The notes: generated by a model not told the origin, from the sequence alone. A stretch of 64,000 nt of DNA from Pseudomonadota bacterium (GCA_020161775.1 JAIUOW010000006.1:62001-126000), one strand, 5' to 3'; shown: positions 7,848 to 16,439, counted from the first letter of the stretch. Numbers and translations are program-made.

Positions 7848-8570
7848 ATGGAGCCCATGAAACGCATCCTCATCGCCGAAGACCAGACCGACATCCGGGA
7901 CCTGCTGGCGCTCAACCTGCAGGGCGCGGGGTATCAGGTGGTGCAGACAGGCGACGGGCGCGAGGCCCTGGCCGCGCACGAGCGCCAGCCAGCCGACCTG
8001 CTGGTGCTGGACCTGATGATGCCCCACATGGATGGCCTGGACGTGTGCAAGACACTGCGCGCGCGTGGCTGCAACACACCCATCCTGATGCTCACGGCCA
8101 AGTCCACCGAGCTGGACCGCGTGCTCGGGCTGGAGCTGGGCGCCGACGACTACCTGACCAAGCCTTTCTCGCTGGCCGAGCTGCTGGCCCGCGTAAAGGC
8201 GCTGCTGCGCCGCGCCGAGCTGGTGCATGCCGCCAGCGCCCCCGGCGCCGCGGCGGATGCGCCGATTGCCAACGGCGAGCTGGAGATCCACCCGGCCAAG
8301 CGCCAGGTGCGCCTGCGGGGCGGGCTGGTCGAATTCACCGCGCTGGAGTTCGATCTGCTGCTGCACTTTGCGCGCCACCCGGGGCGGGTGTTTTCGCGCG
8401 GGCAACTGCTCAACGCCGTGTGGGGCTACACCCACGACGGCTACGAGCACACCGTCACCACCCACATCAACCGCCTGCGCGCCAAGCTGGAGGCCGACCC
8501 GCTCAAGCCCGGGATCATCCTGACGGTACGGGGAGCGGGCTACCGCATGCGGGAAGCCCCCACCCCATGA
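7848..8570 (+). CDS. OmpR/PhoB-type response regulator
   Basis: This 240-residue regulator has a receiver domain with the acidic pair E11-D12, phosphoacceptor D55 in LLVLDLMMP and the switch lysine in YLTKPFSL. A winged-helix DNA-binding domain ends YTHDGYEHTVTTHINRLR. An alternative start three codons later is possible, since both ATGs follow a purine-rich stretch. It overlaps the sensor kinase by four bases and is divergent from the sigma factor operon, with 120 bases between them. Its stimulus is unknown. Confidence 0.92.
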   Translation: MEPMKRILIAEDQTDIRDLLALNLQGAGYQVVQTGDGREALAAHERQPADLLVLDLMMPHMDGLDVCKTLRARGCNTPILMLTAKSTELDRVLGLELGADDYLTKPFSLAELLARVKALLRRAELVHAASAPGAAADAPIANGELEIHPAKRQVRLRGGLVEFTALEFDLLLHFARHPGRVFSRGQLLNAVWGYTHDGYEHTVTTHINRLRAKLEADPLKPGIILTVRGAGYRMREAPTP

Positions 8571-10084
8571 GCGTGCGGCTGAAGATCGCGCTGACCATCC
8601 TGCTGGCGGGCCTGCTCACCGCCATTGGCGTGCTGGTAACGGTGGTGCTGGCGTTCCAGCGGTTTGAATACGAATCGGTCTACCAGCGCGCCAACGCCTT
8701 CCTGCAACGCGTCGCGCAGCAACACCCCGAGCTGCTGGAATCGCACCGCAACGCGCCCGACCAGGTGGCGGCATTCCTGCGCAACCTGGTGCTGTACGAG
8801 CCCGGCGTGCGCCTGTACCTGCTGGACGCCCAGGGTGCGGTGCTGGCCGCGTCGGGTGACGTGAGCCTGCCGCCCGGCTACCGCGTGCCCATGGCGCCGG
8901 TGCGCCAGGCCGCCGGCGCCAGCCCCGTCACCTACGTCATGGGCACCGACCCGGCTGACCCGGCCAAGCCCGCCGTGGTGGCGGCGCGGCCACTGCGCCA
9001 GCAGTCGATCCGCCCCGACGCGGCGGTGGACGGCTTCCTGTATTTCGTGTGCCAGCCTATGCCGTTCAGCGCCGAGCGCGTGGCCACACTGCGCGGCACG
9101 CTGGCACAACCGGGGCTCATGATGATCCTGGTGCTGGTGGTGGGCATGGCGGTGCTGGCAGCCTGGGTCACGGCCACCGTCACGCGGCCGCTGGCGCGCC
9201 TGACCGCCGCCGTGGACGACGTGACGCGCGACGGGCTGGACGGGCCTGCCGCCACGGCGCCTCTGCCTGCGCTGGCCCTGGTGCCCGGCACCGAGGCGCG
9301 CGATGAATTCGGCCAGCTGGCGCGCGGCATGCAGGCCATGCTGCAGACGCTGCGCAGCCAGTGGGCCACGCTGCGCCGGCTGGACCACTTTCGCCGCGAA
9401 GGCGTCAGCAACCTGTCGCATGACCTGCGCTCGCCGCTGACGGCCACCACGGCCTGCCTGGAAACACTGGACAACCGCTGGGCCGATCCGCAACGCGCAG
9501 CAGACGCCACGGGCGACCGCGAACTGATCAGCGTGGCGCTGCGCAACACCCGCAACGCCGCCCGCCTGGTGCAGGCCATGGGCGACCTGGCCCAGCTGGA
9601 CGAGCCCGCATTCAAGCTGCGCCCCGAAGCGCTGGCGCTGGACGACCTGCTGAACGACGTGGCCATGCGCTTTGCCGCGCGCGCCCAGGCCCAGGGCGTG
9701 ACGCTGGCCGCGCAGGAAACCGCGCTGCATGCGCGGGTGGACGTGGAGCTGATCGAGCGCGCGCTGGCCAACCTGGTTGAAAACTCGCTGAAGTTCACGC
9801 CCGCGGGTGGCCGCATCACGCTGCACGCGCACCAGGCCGACGGCTGGCTGCACCTGGGCGTGAGCGACAGCGGCGCCGGCATCGCGCCCGCCGACAAGCC
9901 CCATCTGTTTGATCGCTTCTATCAGGCCCGCCACAGCGCCGCACCGGCCACCGGCGAAGGCGGCAGGGGCCTGGGCCTGGCCATCGTCAAGCGCATTGCC
10001 GAGCTGCATGGCGGCACGGTGGGGGTGGAAAGCGACGAAGGTATAGGGACTGTGGTGACCTTGCAGTTGCCTGTGCGTTCCTAG
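8567..10084 (+). CDS. Sensor histidine kinase
   Basis: This 505-residue kinase starts at the ATG that overlaps the regulator stop. It has a first membrane helix (about 7-30), a periplasmic sensor region of roughly 150 residues, a second helix (about 183-203) leading into a HAMP linker, and the dimerisation box NLSHDLRSPL with phospho-histidine H285. An HATPase domain follows, with ENSLKFTP near 404 and GLGLAIVKRI near 468. With the regulator before it, it forms a complete two-component system. The periplasmic region shows no motif that tells the ligand. Confidence 0.92.
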   Translation: MSVRLKIALTILLAGLLTAIGVLVTVVLAFQRFEYESVYQRANAFLQRVAQQHPELLESHRNAPDQVAAFLRNLVLYEPGVRLYLLDAQGAVLAASGDVSLPPGYRVPMAPVRQAAGASPVTYVMGTDPADPAKPAVVAARPLRQQSIRPDAAVDGFLYFVCQPMPFSAERVATLRGTLAQPGLMMILVLVVGMAVLAAWVTATVTRPLARLTAAVDDVTRDGLDGPAATAPLPALALVPGTEARDEFGQLARGMQAMLQTLRSQWATLRRLDHFRREGVSNLSHDLRSPLTATTACLETLDNRWADPQRAADATGDRELISVALRNTRNAARLVQAMGDLAQLDEPAFKLRPEALALDDLLNDVAMRFAARAQAQGVTLAAQETALHARVDVELIERALANLVENSLKFTPAGGRITLHAHQADGWLHLGVSDSGAGIAPADKPHLFDRFYQARHSAAPATGEGGRGLGLAIVKRIAELHGGTVGVESDEGIGTVVTLQLPVRS

Positions 10085-10106
10085 TTTTCTTGTTGTTGCG
10101 TTGCGC

Positions 10107-10336
10107 GCAAGGCTGTGGGTGGGGCTGTCGGCGCTTCACTTTGGCGCCCCTCCGCTGCGCTGCGGGGTGCCCTGCGCTTCTCGCTCCGCGGGGCGGCTGC
10201 GGTCGCTTCGCAATGGCGCTGATACGCGCCATTCCATAAATCGTCCTCGCCGGTCCGCCTGCGGCGGACTCCCCCCCGCTGCGCTGCGATGCTCGGCGCC
10301 AAAGAGGCGCACCGCCAGCCCCACCCACAGCCTTGC
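10107..10336. repeat. Palindromic-ended ~230-bp element, copy A
   Basis: This 230-bp segment starts GCAAGGCTGTGGGTGGGGCTG and ends with nearly the inverse, giving terminal inverted repeats of about 20-25 bases. Almost the same sequence is present inverted at 12312-12540. It contains further internal inverted repeats (for example GGCGCC blocks) and no convincing gene. The size, ends and lack of coding potential resemble a miniature inverted-repeat element that needs a transposase supplied elsewhere. I see no clean target duplication; the bases just outside the left end also resemble those outside the matching end of copy B. Confidence 0.75.
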
Positions 10337-10399
10337 AGCCGACAGGGTTAGTGCGCTACCGGCGGTCTCCGGCAAGGCTCGTGCTGGGCCGGTGTGAAT

Positions 10400-10449
10400 C
10401 CCCTCAGATTGGGGGAAGCCGGCTATCGACCGTGCGGGGTCGGCTGGCT
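10400..10449 (+). other. Leader-like segment with two hairpins
   Basis: Two inverted repeats follow each other. The first is CCCC-TCAGATT-GGGG (10400-10414). The second is a longer stem pairing AGCCGGC (10417-10423) with GCTGGCT (10443-10449), then CGACC (10427-10431) with GGTCG (10438-10442), with a three-base bulge. About 25 bases later comes a near-perfect ribosome binding site and a 27-codon frame. This could be an untranslated RNA structure controlling that short frame. No known riboswitch is recognised. Confidence 0.4.
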
Positions 10450-10485
10450 ATAGTGGTGCGCAGGGACAGATTCAAAGGAGGCGGG

Positions 10486-10569
10486 ATGGCGGCGGTTTTG
10501 CTGAAATTGTTATCCCTGTGCGTCCGGCGCGGCGCATTGCCGCACGCCCTTGATGTGCAACGACTCTAA
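10486..10569 (+). CDS. Short peptide of 27 residues behind a strong ribosome binding site
   Basis: The ATG at 10486 is preceded by AAAGGAGG (10474-10481), the best ribosome binding sequence in the neighbourhood. The product, beginning MAAVLLKLLSLCVRRG, is half hydrophobic with a small basic patch. It may be a leader peptide, a small membrane peptide, or the start of a gene cut off by a past rearrangement. It lies between the first palindromic element and the amber-interrupted gene. Nothing in it is recognised. Confidence 0.35.
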   Translation: MAAVLLKLLSLCVRRGALPHALDVQRL

Positions 10570-10661
10570 GGATTATCGCGGGCCCCATTATTTCGCACCT
10601 CTCCATGTTATTCCGCAGTTTTGCGGGATATATCAAATTAGTCGTCACAAGGAGCGCAATC

Positions 10662-11090
10662 ATGTCTTCCTACACAGGCCTCTTTACACAGCACCTAAGC
10701 AGCGGAGAAGTTCACGGCGTTCAAGTTCGCGACACCGCAGGAAACGAGCTGTCGATTGACCCAAAAACTTATGTGTAGCGTGACGTACAGCTACCAATCG
10801 ATCAACTCCCGAGCGAGGCTGAATACTTCGGCCGTCTAAGAGCAGGCAGCAGAGCTATGCAAGTCATCCAACTTATTGCGCCAAACGAGCAGCCAATCGT
10901 AGGAGTTGTCGCGGCCGACAGCTCGGTGCGCACGTTTACGTACTCCTACGACCGCAGCTCCAAGGTACGTCTCTACGTGCTTGACGATGGAACTGAATTG
11001 CCTTCGGGGCCAGTCGCACTTCTGGACTCCAGTGGAAAGCGCTGGGAATCCAGCGAAGTTGAGTGGTACACGCTTTTCAAGCGTTCATAG
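10662..11090 (+). pseudogene. Unknown gene interrupted by an in-frame TAG codon
   Basis: From the ATG at 10662 (AAGGAG seven bases upstream) the frame runs 38 codons, meets TAG at 10776-10778, and then continues open in the same frame to the stop at 11090. The total is 142 codons. The part after the stop reads naturally (RDVQLPIDQLPSEAEYF and later VRLYVLDDGTELPSG). A restart at ATG 10857 is possible but has no clear ribosome binding site. The simplest view is a nonsense-mutated gene; readthrough or a separate downstream peptide of 77 residues are alternatives. No domain is recognised. Base composition is much less GC-rich than in the flanking core genes. Confidence 0.65.
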
Positions 11091-11138
11091 CCGCGACCCC
11101 ACGGCGACGCTTAGACTCAACGAGCAAGTGCATCACCA

Positions 11139-12119
11139 ATGAAGGTGACGCCTAACTCAAACGTAAGCAGCACAGACAAGAATTGCATTGCCTTGATAAC
11201 CGATATACCCGCTCCAGCAGACTTTGAGGCAACAGCAGTCTCCCTCCTAAATTTGGCTTGGGATACTGTGTCGTCGCTTTCCCATCATGTGGAAAGGTCC
11301 GAGCTCGAAGCTTGGGATGAATGCGGCGAGGTCACCGATGAATACTGGGCCGCAGCACAGAAACCACTTGGAAACGCCCAGGCACTGATTCAGCAAGGGG
11401 TAGAGTTCCTGTTGAAGGCAAGAATTGCTGAAGTGAGTCCGTTTCTCCTGCTAGACCGAGCGGTGCGAGAATGGCCCAAAGAATCAGCGACGCGAGATAC
11501 GAAGTACACCGAGTTCAGGACGGTCGACGCCCAAGATTTGGTGCGGCTGTTCAACACCGTTCGCCCGACACCGCTCGACACCGCCTTTGTCCAGCGCATC
11601 GAAGAACAACGGAAAACACGGAACACGTTCATTCACTCGGTGGACAAGTCATTGAAGCACGATCCTCAAACTTTGTGGAGAACAATTCTCGATGTTTCGC
11701 ATCATTTGATAGGGCCCGCGAAGTGGATTGGACTGCGCCGCGCGTACCTCGAATCGACGCCGGCGTCGATAGCTTTCAGCACTGACGAGGTTTTTATAGA
11801 GCTAGCTTGGGAATGCAGTGAGTTGCTCGAAATGCTAAAGCCAGCGGAGCAAGAGCTTTATCTAGGAATTCTTCCAAAGGCCCGCCGTTACATCTGTTAT
11901 CGCTGTGCCCTGGAATGTCGCGAGGTTGGCATCCAACCGGAGATGGCGCAGTTGCAGCCGAATGATCCCACCTCCACCAATGTGTACTGTTTCATGTGCG
12001 GGCATACCCAGGCGGTGGACCGCGTACCCTGCGCATCTGCGGGTTGCAAGGGCAATGTGATCGAAGCCCACGACGGTGTATGTCTGACGTGCTTTTCAGA
12101 CCAGCCTCCCAAGGATTGA
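11139..12119 (+). CDS. Large unknown protein with HEPN-like motif and two zinc ribbons
   Basis: This 326-residue protein is not one I recognise as a named family. A helical middle part contains RNTFIH (R161-H166), which fits the R-x4-H motif of HEPN ribonucleases. The C-terminus has four cysteine pairs (C253/C256, C284/C287, C298/C303, C315/C318), which would form two zinc ribbons. HEPN proteins are often RNA-cutting toxins or defence effectors; zinc ribbons bind nucleic acid or proteins. The gene lies between two inverted copies of a mobile-looking repeat, in visibly lower-GC DNA (a sampled 60-base stretch was 48% GC). The HEPN call rests on one short motif and should be treated as tentative. 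Confidence 0.7.
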   Translation: MKVTPNSNVSSTDKNCIALITDIPAPADFEATAVSLLNLAWDTVSSLSHHVERSELEAWDECGEVTDEYWAAAQKPLGNAQALIQQGVEFLLKARIAEVSPFLLLDRAVREWPKESATRDTKYTEFRTVDAQDLVRLFNTVRPTPLDTAFVQRIEEQRKTRNTFIHSVDKSLKHDPQTLWRTILDVSHHLIGPAKWIGLRRAYLESTPASIAFSTDEVFIELAWECSELLEMLKPAEQELYLGILPKARRYICYRCALECREVGIQPEMAQLQPNDPTSTNVYCFMCGHTQAVDRVPCASAGCKGNVIEAHDGVCLTCFSDQPPKD

Positions 12120-12311
12120 TCCGTGGCGCCGGTGCCTAACAGCCCTATATGGAATCCCCCTCAACGGCAAGAGGCTGATCGATAGATTGGCTGTTTGGGA
12201 AACACCGGCCGTCGTATATCCGGCATCTGTTGTGGGATCGAATGCGTCCCGTTCCGACATGGAGTCTGCGTCACCCAAGCGCCCGTCGGTGGCACACCAA
12301 CCTCGCCGACT

Positions 12312-12540
12312 GCAAGGCTGTGGGTGGGGCTGTCGGCGCGCCTCTTAGGCGCCGAGCATCGCAGCGCAGCGGGGGGAGTCCGCCGCAGGCGGACCGGCGA
12401 GGACGATTTATGGAATGGCGCGTATCAGCGCCATTGCGAAGCGACCGCAGCCGCCCCGCGGAGCGAGAAGCGCAGGGCACCCCGCAGCGCAGCGAAGGGG
12501 CGCCAAAGTGAAGCGCCGACAGCCCCACCCACAGCCTTGC
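12312..12540. repeat. Palindromic-ended ~230-bp element, copy B (inverted relative to copy A)
   Basis: The reverse complement of this 229-bp segment matches 10107-10336 over nearly its whole length, with only scattered changes. The same GCAAGGCTGTGG-type ends are present on both sides. The similarity continues about ten bases past one end (TTGC..TGCGC beside the terminal repeat in both copies). It closes the accessory patch on the right. The two copies face each other, so recombination between them would invert the 2-kb segment between. Confidence 0.75.
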
Positions 12541-12693
12541 GCGCAGTGCAAGATCGCAGTCTGCGAGTGAATTCAGATGCTCGCGGGGTCGTGCACGACG
12601 ACATGTCTGGCAGGTTGTCAGCAACTCCATCCAGTCGCCGCCAGGGCCGAGCGGCCGCTATGATGCCTGCACAGATCCCATGACCGTTGAGAC

Positions 12694-13212
12694 ATGTCCA
12701 ACCTGGCCGAACAAATTCGAGAAGCACTGCGCATGTTCGCGCGCAGCGGCACGGCACCGGCGTTGATCGGAGGCCTGGCCGTGGTGGCCCACCAGGTGGT
12801 GCGCGCTACGCAGGATGTGGATTTTCTGGTGGAGGTTGAAGCCGCCGACAGGGTGCACGCTGCGCTGCTGGGTTTGGGCTATCGGTGCCTGTACCGCAGC
12901 GAAGACGCCGCCAACTATGTGCGCGAAACAGAAGGCCTGGATTTGCTGTACGCGCGGCGCCCCCTGGCGCGCCGCCTGCTGGCGCAGGCGTCTGAACGCG
13001 AGACGCCCATGGGCCGCATGCGCATCATCAGCGTCGAAGGGCTCATAGGCTTCAAGCTGCAAGGCTTTGTGAACGATGCAACGCGAACGCGCGACCTGGA
13101 CGACATTCGCGCGCTGCTGAAAATACACCGCGACTCCCTGGACATGAATGAGGTGCGTGAATACTTTGCCCTGTTCAACAAGCCGGAACTCCTTGATGCA
13201 CTCCTCGGGTAA
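12694..13212 (+). CDS. AbiEii-type nucleotidyltransferase
   Basis: This 172-residue protein has the polymerase-beta-like nucleotidyltransferase core: GG at residues 26-27 and the metal-binding pair D41 and D43 in RATQDVDFLVE. RDLDDIRALL, typical of the AbiEii/DUF6036 group, comes near the end. Such proteins are the toxin of AbiE systems or stand-alone enzymes that add nucleotides to RNA. The usual AbiEi partner is absent. It lies 153 bases beyond the second palindromic element and 574 bases from the HEPN-like gene. A functional link with that gene is only speculation. Confidence 0.75.
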   Translation: MSNLAEQIREALRMFARSGTAPALIGGLAVVAHQVVRATQDVDFLVEVEAADRVHAALLGLGYRCLYRSEDAANYVRETEGLDLLYARRPLARRLLAQASERETPMGRMRIISVEGLIGFKLQGFVNDATRTRDLDDIRALLKIHRDSLDMNEVREYFALFNKPELLDALLG

Positions 13213-13530
13213 CACCCCTGCCAGCACCCAATCAGGACTGGACCGTGCCAATGCAGACGCTGTGCTGGTGCGCGAGGCAGGGCTTCCTTTCCGGCGGGAG
13301 CGCGGCAAGGCGTCCGGGGGGGACCCCTTCATCGAGTGGTTGAGCCTGATGGAAGTGGTGCAAATGCTTTGCACCGTATGGCCGGTGCGTGACAAGCCCA
13401 TACAGGGTAACCAGTGGCGAATCTGACCTCTGCGACCTCCACCGGTAAGTAAATCAGCCCCTCGGGCGACATACCCGTTGGGCCAACCGATGACCAATGA
13501 GCGACCTGCCAAGCAGTTGCAGGAGAACAC
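13213..13530. other. 318-base gap with one perfect hairpin
   Basis: No convincing gene is present. The only clear structure is a perfect 8-bp inverted repeat, GGTGCAAA-TGC-TTTGCACC, at 13357-13375. It has no T run on either side, so it is unlikely to be a terminator and could be an operator for the downstream redox fusion gene. A short frame over 13148-13426 overlaps the nucleotidyltransferase end and has no coding character. Confidence 0.35.
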
Positions 13531-15693
13531 ATGAATATCAAGAAGACCGTCCTCGTGATCGCGGTGCTGGCAGCAGCGGTGGCGTTCTTTGCACTGGACC
13601 TGGGCCGCTTCCTCAGCCTGGATTACCTCAAGCAAAGCCAGGCGCAATTTGCCACGCTGGTGCAAAGCCAGCCGCTGCTGGTGGCGGGCAGCTACTTTTC
13701 GATCTATGTAGCGGCTACCGCTCTGTCGCTGCCGGGCGCGGCCATCATCACATTGGCCGGCGGTGCGATCTTTGGCCTGGGCTGGGGGCTGCTGATCGTG
13801 TCGTTCGCGTCCAGCATCGGCGCCACGCTGGCGTTTCTGGTCGCGCGGTTTTTGCTGCGCGACAGCATCGAGGCACGTTTTGGCAACCGGCTGGCCGAGA
13901 TCAACCGCGGCGTGGAAAAGGACGGCGCGTTCTACCTGTTCACGCTGCGGCTGATTCCGCTGGTGCCGTTTTTCGTGATCAACCTCGTCATGGGACTGAC
14001 CCAGATGCGGGCATGGACGTTTTACTGGGTCAGCCAGCTGGGCATGCTGGCGGGTACCGCCGTCTTCGTGAACGCGGGCACGCAGCTCGCGCGCATTGAT
14101 TCACTCAAGGGCATCCTGTCGCCGGCGCTGCTGGGCTCGTTCGTGCTGCTGGGCGTGTTTCCTTGGCTGGCGCGCAAGGGGGTGGAGGCAATGCAAAAGC
14201 GCAAGATCTATGCGCGCTGGCGCGCTGTGCGGCCCAACACCTTTGACCGCAACCTGGTGGTGATCGGTGCGGGCGCGGGCGGGCTGGTGTCGGCCTATAT
14301 CGCGGCGGCCGTCAAGGCCAAGGTCACGTTGATCGAAGTGCACAAGATGGGCGGCGACTGCCTGAACTACGGCTGCGTGCCCAGCAAGGCGCTGATCAAG
14401 AGCGCCAAGCTCGCACACCAGATCCGCCACGCCCGCCGCTATGGGCTGCACGACGCCGCACCCAGCTTCAGTTTCCGCGCGGTGATGCAGCGCATCCACG
14501 ACGTGATTGCCGCCATTGAGCCCCACGACAGCGTGGAGCGCTATACCGGCCTGGGCGTGGAGGTGCTGCAGGGCTACGCCAAAATCATCAATCCCTGGAC
14601 GGTGGAGGTAGCGCTGAATGACGGTGGGAAGCAGGTATTGACCACCCGCAACATCGTGATCGCCGCCGGCGCCCGCCCCTTTGTGCCGCCGCTGCCGGGC
14701 CTGGACGATGTGGGCTACGTGACCAGCGACACGCTGTGGGACACCTTTGCCAGGCTGAACGAAGTGCCCCGGCGGCTGGTGGTGCTGGGCGGCGGGCCGA
14801 TTGGCTGCGAGCTGGCGCAAAGCTTTGCCCGGCTGGGCTCGCAGGTCACGCAGGTGGAGATGGCGCCGCGCATCATGATGCGCGAGGACGAGGAAGTCTC
14901 GGCCCTGGCGCGCGACGCACTGACCGCCGACGGCGTGCAGGTGCTGACCGGGCACAAGGCGCTGCGCTGCGAGCGTGATGGCGACACCAAGGTGCTGGTG
15001 GTGGAACACAACGGCGCTGAAAAGCGCATTGCGTTTGATGAACTGCTGTGCGCCGTGGGCCGCACGGCCCGGCTGACGGGCTACGGCCTGGAGGAACTGG
15101 GCATCCCCACGCAGAAGACCGTGGAAACCAACGAATACCTGCAAACCATCTATCCCAACATCTATGCCGCCGGTGACGTGGCCGGGCCGTTCCAGTTCAC
15201 GCACGTGGCGGCGCACCAGGCCTGGTATGCGGCGGTGAACGCGCTGTTTGGCGGCTTCAAGAAATTCAAGGCCGACTACAGCGTGATCCCCTGGGCCACC
15301 TTCATCGACCCCGAGGTGGCGCGCGTGGGCCTGAACGAGCAGGACGCCAAGGAAAGGAACATCGCCTACGAGGTCACGAAGTACGGCATCGACGACCTGG
15401 ACCGCGCAATTGCCGATGGTGAAGCGCACGGCTTTGTGAAAGTGCTGACCGTGCCGGGCAAGGACCGCATCCTGGGCGTGACCATCGTGGGCACGCACGC
15501 GGGCGACCTGCTGGCCGAGTACGTGCTGGCCATGAAGCACGGCCTGGGGCTGAACAAGATGCTCGGCACCATCCACACCTACCCCACGCTGTCGGAGGCC
15601 AACAAATACGCCGCCGGTGAATGGAAGCGCGCGCACCAGCCGCACAAGCTGCTGGCATGGGTGCGCAAATACCATGACTGGAAACGCACATGA
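13531..15693 (+). CDS. VTT/DedA-like membrane domain fused to a mercuric-reductase-like FAD disulfide oxidoreductase
   Basis: This 720-residue protein joins two units. Residues 1 to about 215 form a TVP38/TMEM64 (VTT) membrane domain with several helices and the family region RLIPLVPFFVINLVMGLT. Residues about 235-715 form a class I pyridine nucleotide-disulfide oxidoreductase, with an FAD site (VVIGAGAGG), the redox pair C277/C282 in GGDCLNYGCVPSKAL, an NAD(P) site (VVLGGGPIG) and the dimerisation domain (HTYPTLSEA). The reductase resembles dihydrolipoamide dehydrogenase and MerA but lacks a heavy-metal domain. The membrane part may anchor it or pass electrons or thiols near the membrane. 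It overlaps the DUF3047 gene by four bases. Confidence 0.9.
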   Translation: MNIKKTVLVIAVLAAAVAFFALDLGRFLSLDYLKQSQAQFATLVQSQPLLVAGSYFSIYVAATALSLPGAAIITLAGGAIFGLGWGLLIVSFASSIGATLAFLVARFLLRDSIEARFGNRLAEINRGVEKDGAFYLFTLRLIPLVPFFVINLVMGLTQMRAWTFYWVSQLGMLAGTAVFVNAGTQLARIDSLKGILSPALLGSFVLLGVFPWLARKGVEAMQKRKIYARWRAVRPNTFDRNLVVIGAGAGGLVSAYIAAAVKAKVTLIEVHKMGGDCLNYGCVPSKALIKSAKLAHQIRHARRYGLHDAAPSFSFRAVMQRIHDVIAAIEPHDSVERYTGLGVEVLQGYAKIINPWTVEVALNDGGKQVLTTRNIVIAAGARPFVPPLPGLDDVGYVTSDTLWDTFARLNEVPRRLVVLGGGPIGCELAQSFARLGSQVTQVEMAPRIMMREDEEVSALARDALTADGVQVLTGHKALRCERDGDTKVLVVEHNGAEKRIAFDELLCAVGRTARLTGYGLEELGIPTQKTVETNEYLQTIYPNIYAAGDVAGPFQFTHVAAHQAWYAAVNALFGGFKKFKADYSVIPWATFIDPEVARVGLNEQDAKERNIAYEVTKYGIDDLDRAIADGEAHGFVKVLTVPGKDRILGVTIVGTHAGDLLAEYVLAMKHGLGLNKMLGTIHTYPTLSEANKYAAGEWKRAHQPHKLLAWVRKYHDWKRT

Positions 15694-16439
15694 ACGCCCG
15701 GCCTCCCGCGTGGCGCCACGTCGCCGCAGGCATAGCCAGCGCCCTGCTGGCGGCGGCGGCCCTGGCGCAAACACCCACACTCAGCGCGTTTTCAGCGGCC
15801 ACTGGCGACGCCGCGCCGCCGCCGTGGCGCGTGGTGGGCCTGCCGGGAGCCAAGGCCCCGCTGGCGCGCATCACGCTGGTGCCGCTGGACGGTGTGCGCG
15901 TGGCCCGGCTGGCCACGGACGCCTCTTATGGCACGCTGGTGCACGACATCGCGCCCTGGACACCGCAAGCAAGTGCCACGCTGTCCTGGCGCTGGCGGCT
16001 GGACCAGCCGCTGGCCGCGGCCGACCTGCGCCGCAAGGAGGGCGACGACGCCGCGCTCAAGCTGTGCGTGATGTTTGACCTGCCGCTGGACGCGCTGCCG
16101 TTTGGCGAGCGCACGCTGATGCGCGTGGCGCGCACGGTCTCGGGCGAAAAGCTGCCCGCCGCCGCGCTGTGCTATGTGTGGGATGCGTCGCTGCCCACGG
16201 GCACGGTGTTGCCCAACGCGTATTCGCGCCGTGTGCGCTTCATGGCGGTGGACGGCACAGCCAGTGCGCCGGGCCAATGGCGCAGCCACCAGCGTTCGCT
16301 GGCGGCTGACTTCCTGAAAGTGTTTGGCGACGACACGCAGCAGGTACCGCCGGCGGTCGCGGTGGTGATCGGCGCAGATGCCGACAACACCGCAGGCCGC
16401 AGCCTGGGCTACATCGGCGACGTGACGATCACGCCTTGA
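15690..16439 (+). CDS. DUF3047 exported protein
   Basis: This 249-residue protein begins with an N-terminal signal peptide ending near ALAQTP (residues ~28). The rest matches the DUF3047 family layout, with the conserved ATLSWRWRLDQPL and the late GYIGDVTITP. Its function is unknown; the family fold suggests a beta-rich periplasmic domain. Translation is coupled to the redox fusion by an ATGA overlap, so the two are one transcription unit. Its end overlaps the end of the convergent transglutaminase-like gene by 11 bases. Confidence 0.8.
   Translation: MNARPPAWRHVAAGIASALLAAAALAQTPTLSAFSAATGDAAPPPWRVVGLPGAKAPLARITLVPLDGVRVARLATDASYGTLVHDIAPWTPQASATLSWRWRLDQPLAAADLRRKEGDDAALKLCVMFDLPLDALPFGERTLMRVARTVSGEKLPAAALCYVWDASLPTGTVLPNAYSRRVRFMAVDGTASAPGQWRSHQRSLAADFLKVFGDDTQQVPPAVAVVIGADADNTAGRSLGYIGDVTITP

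Noticed and set aside
10097-12550. Target-site duplications or a composite transposon around the palindromic elements
   Set aside because: Flanking bases show no clean short direct repeat and no transposase gene lies between the copies, so a classical composite transposon is not supported.
12195-12683. Open frame of 162 codons across copy B of the palindromic element
   Set aside because: The frame is carried by the GC-rich repeat, and a similar meaningless frame exists in copy A; no start signal.
13148-13426. Short plus-strand frame of 92 codons after the nucleotidyltransferase
   Set aside because: Overlaps the end of that gene in another frame, no ribosome binding site and no protein-like composition.
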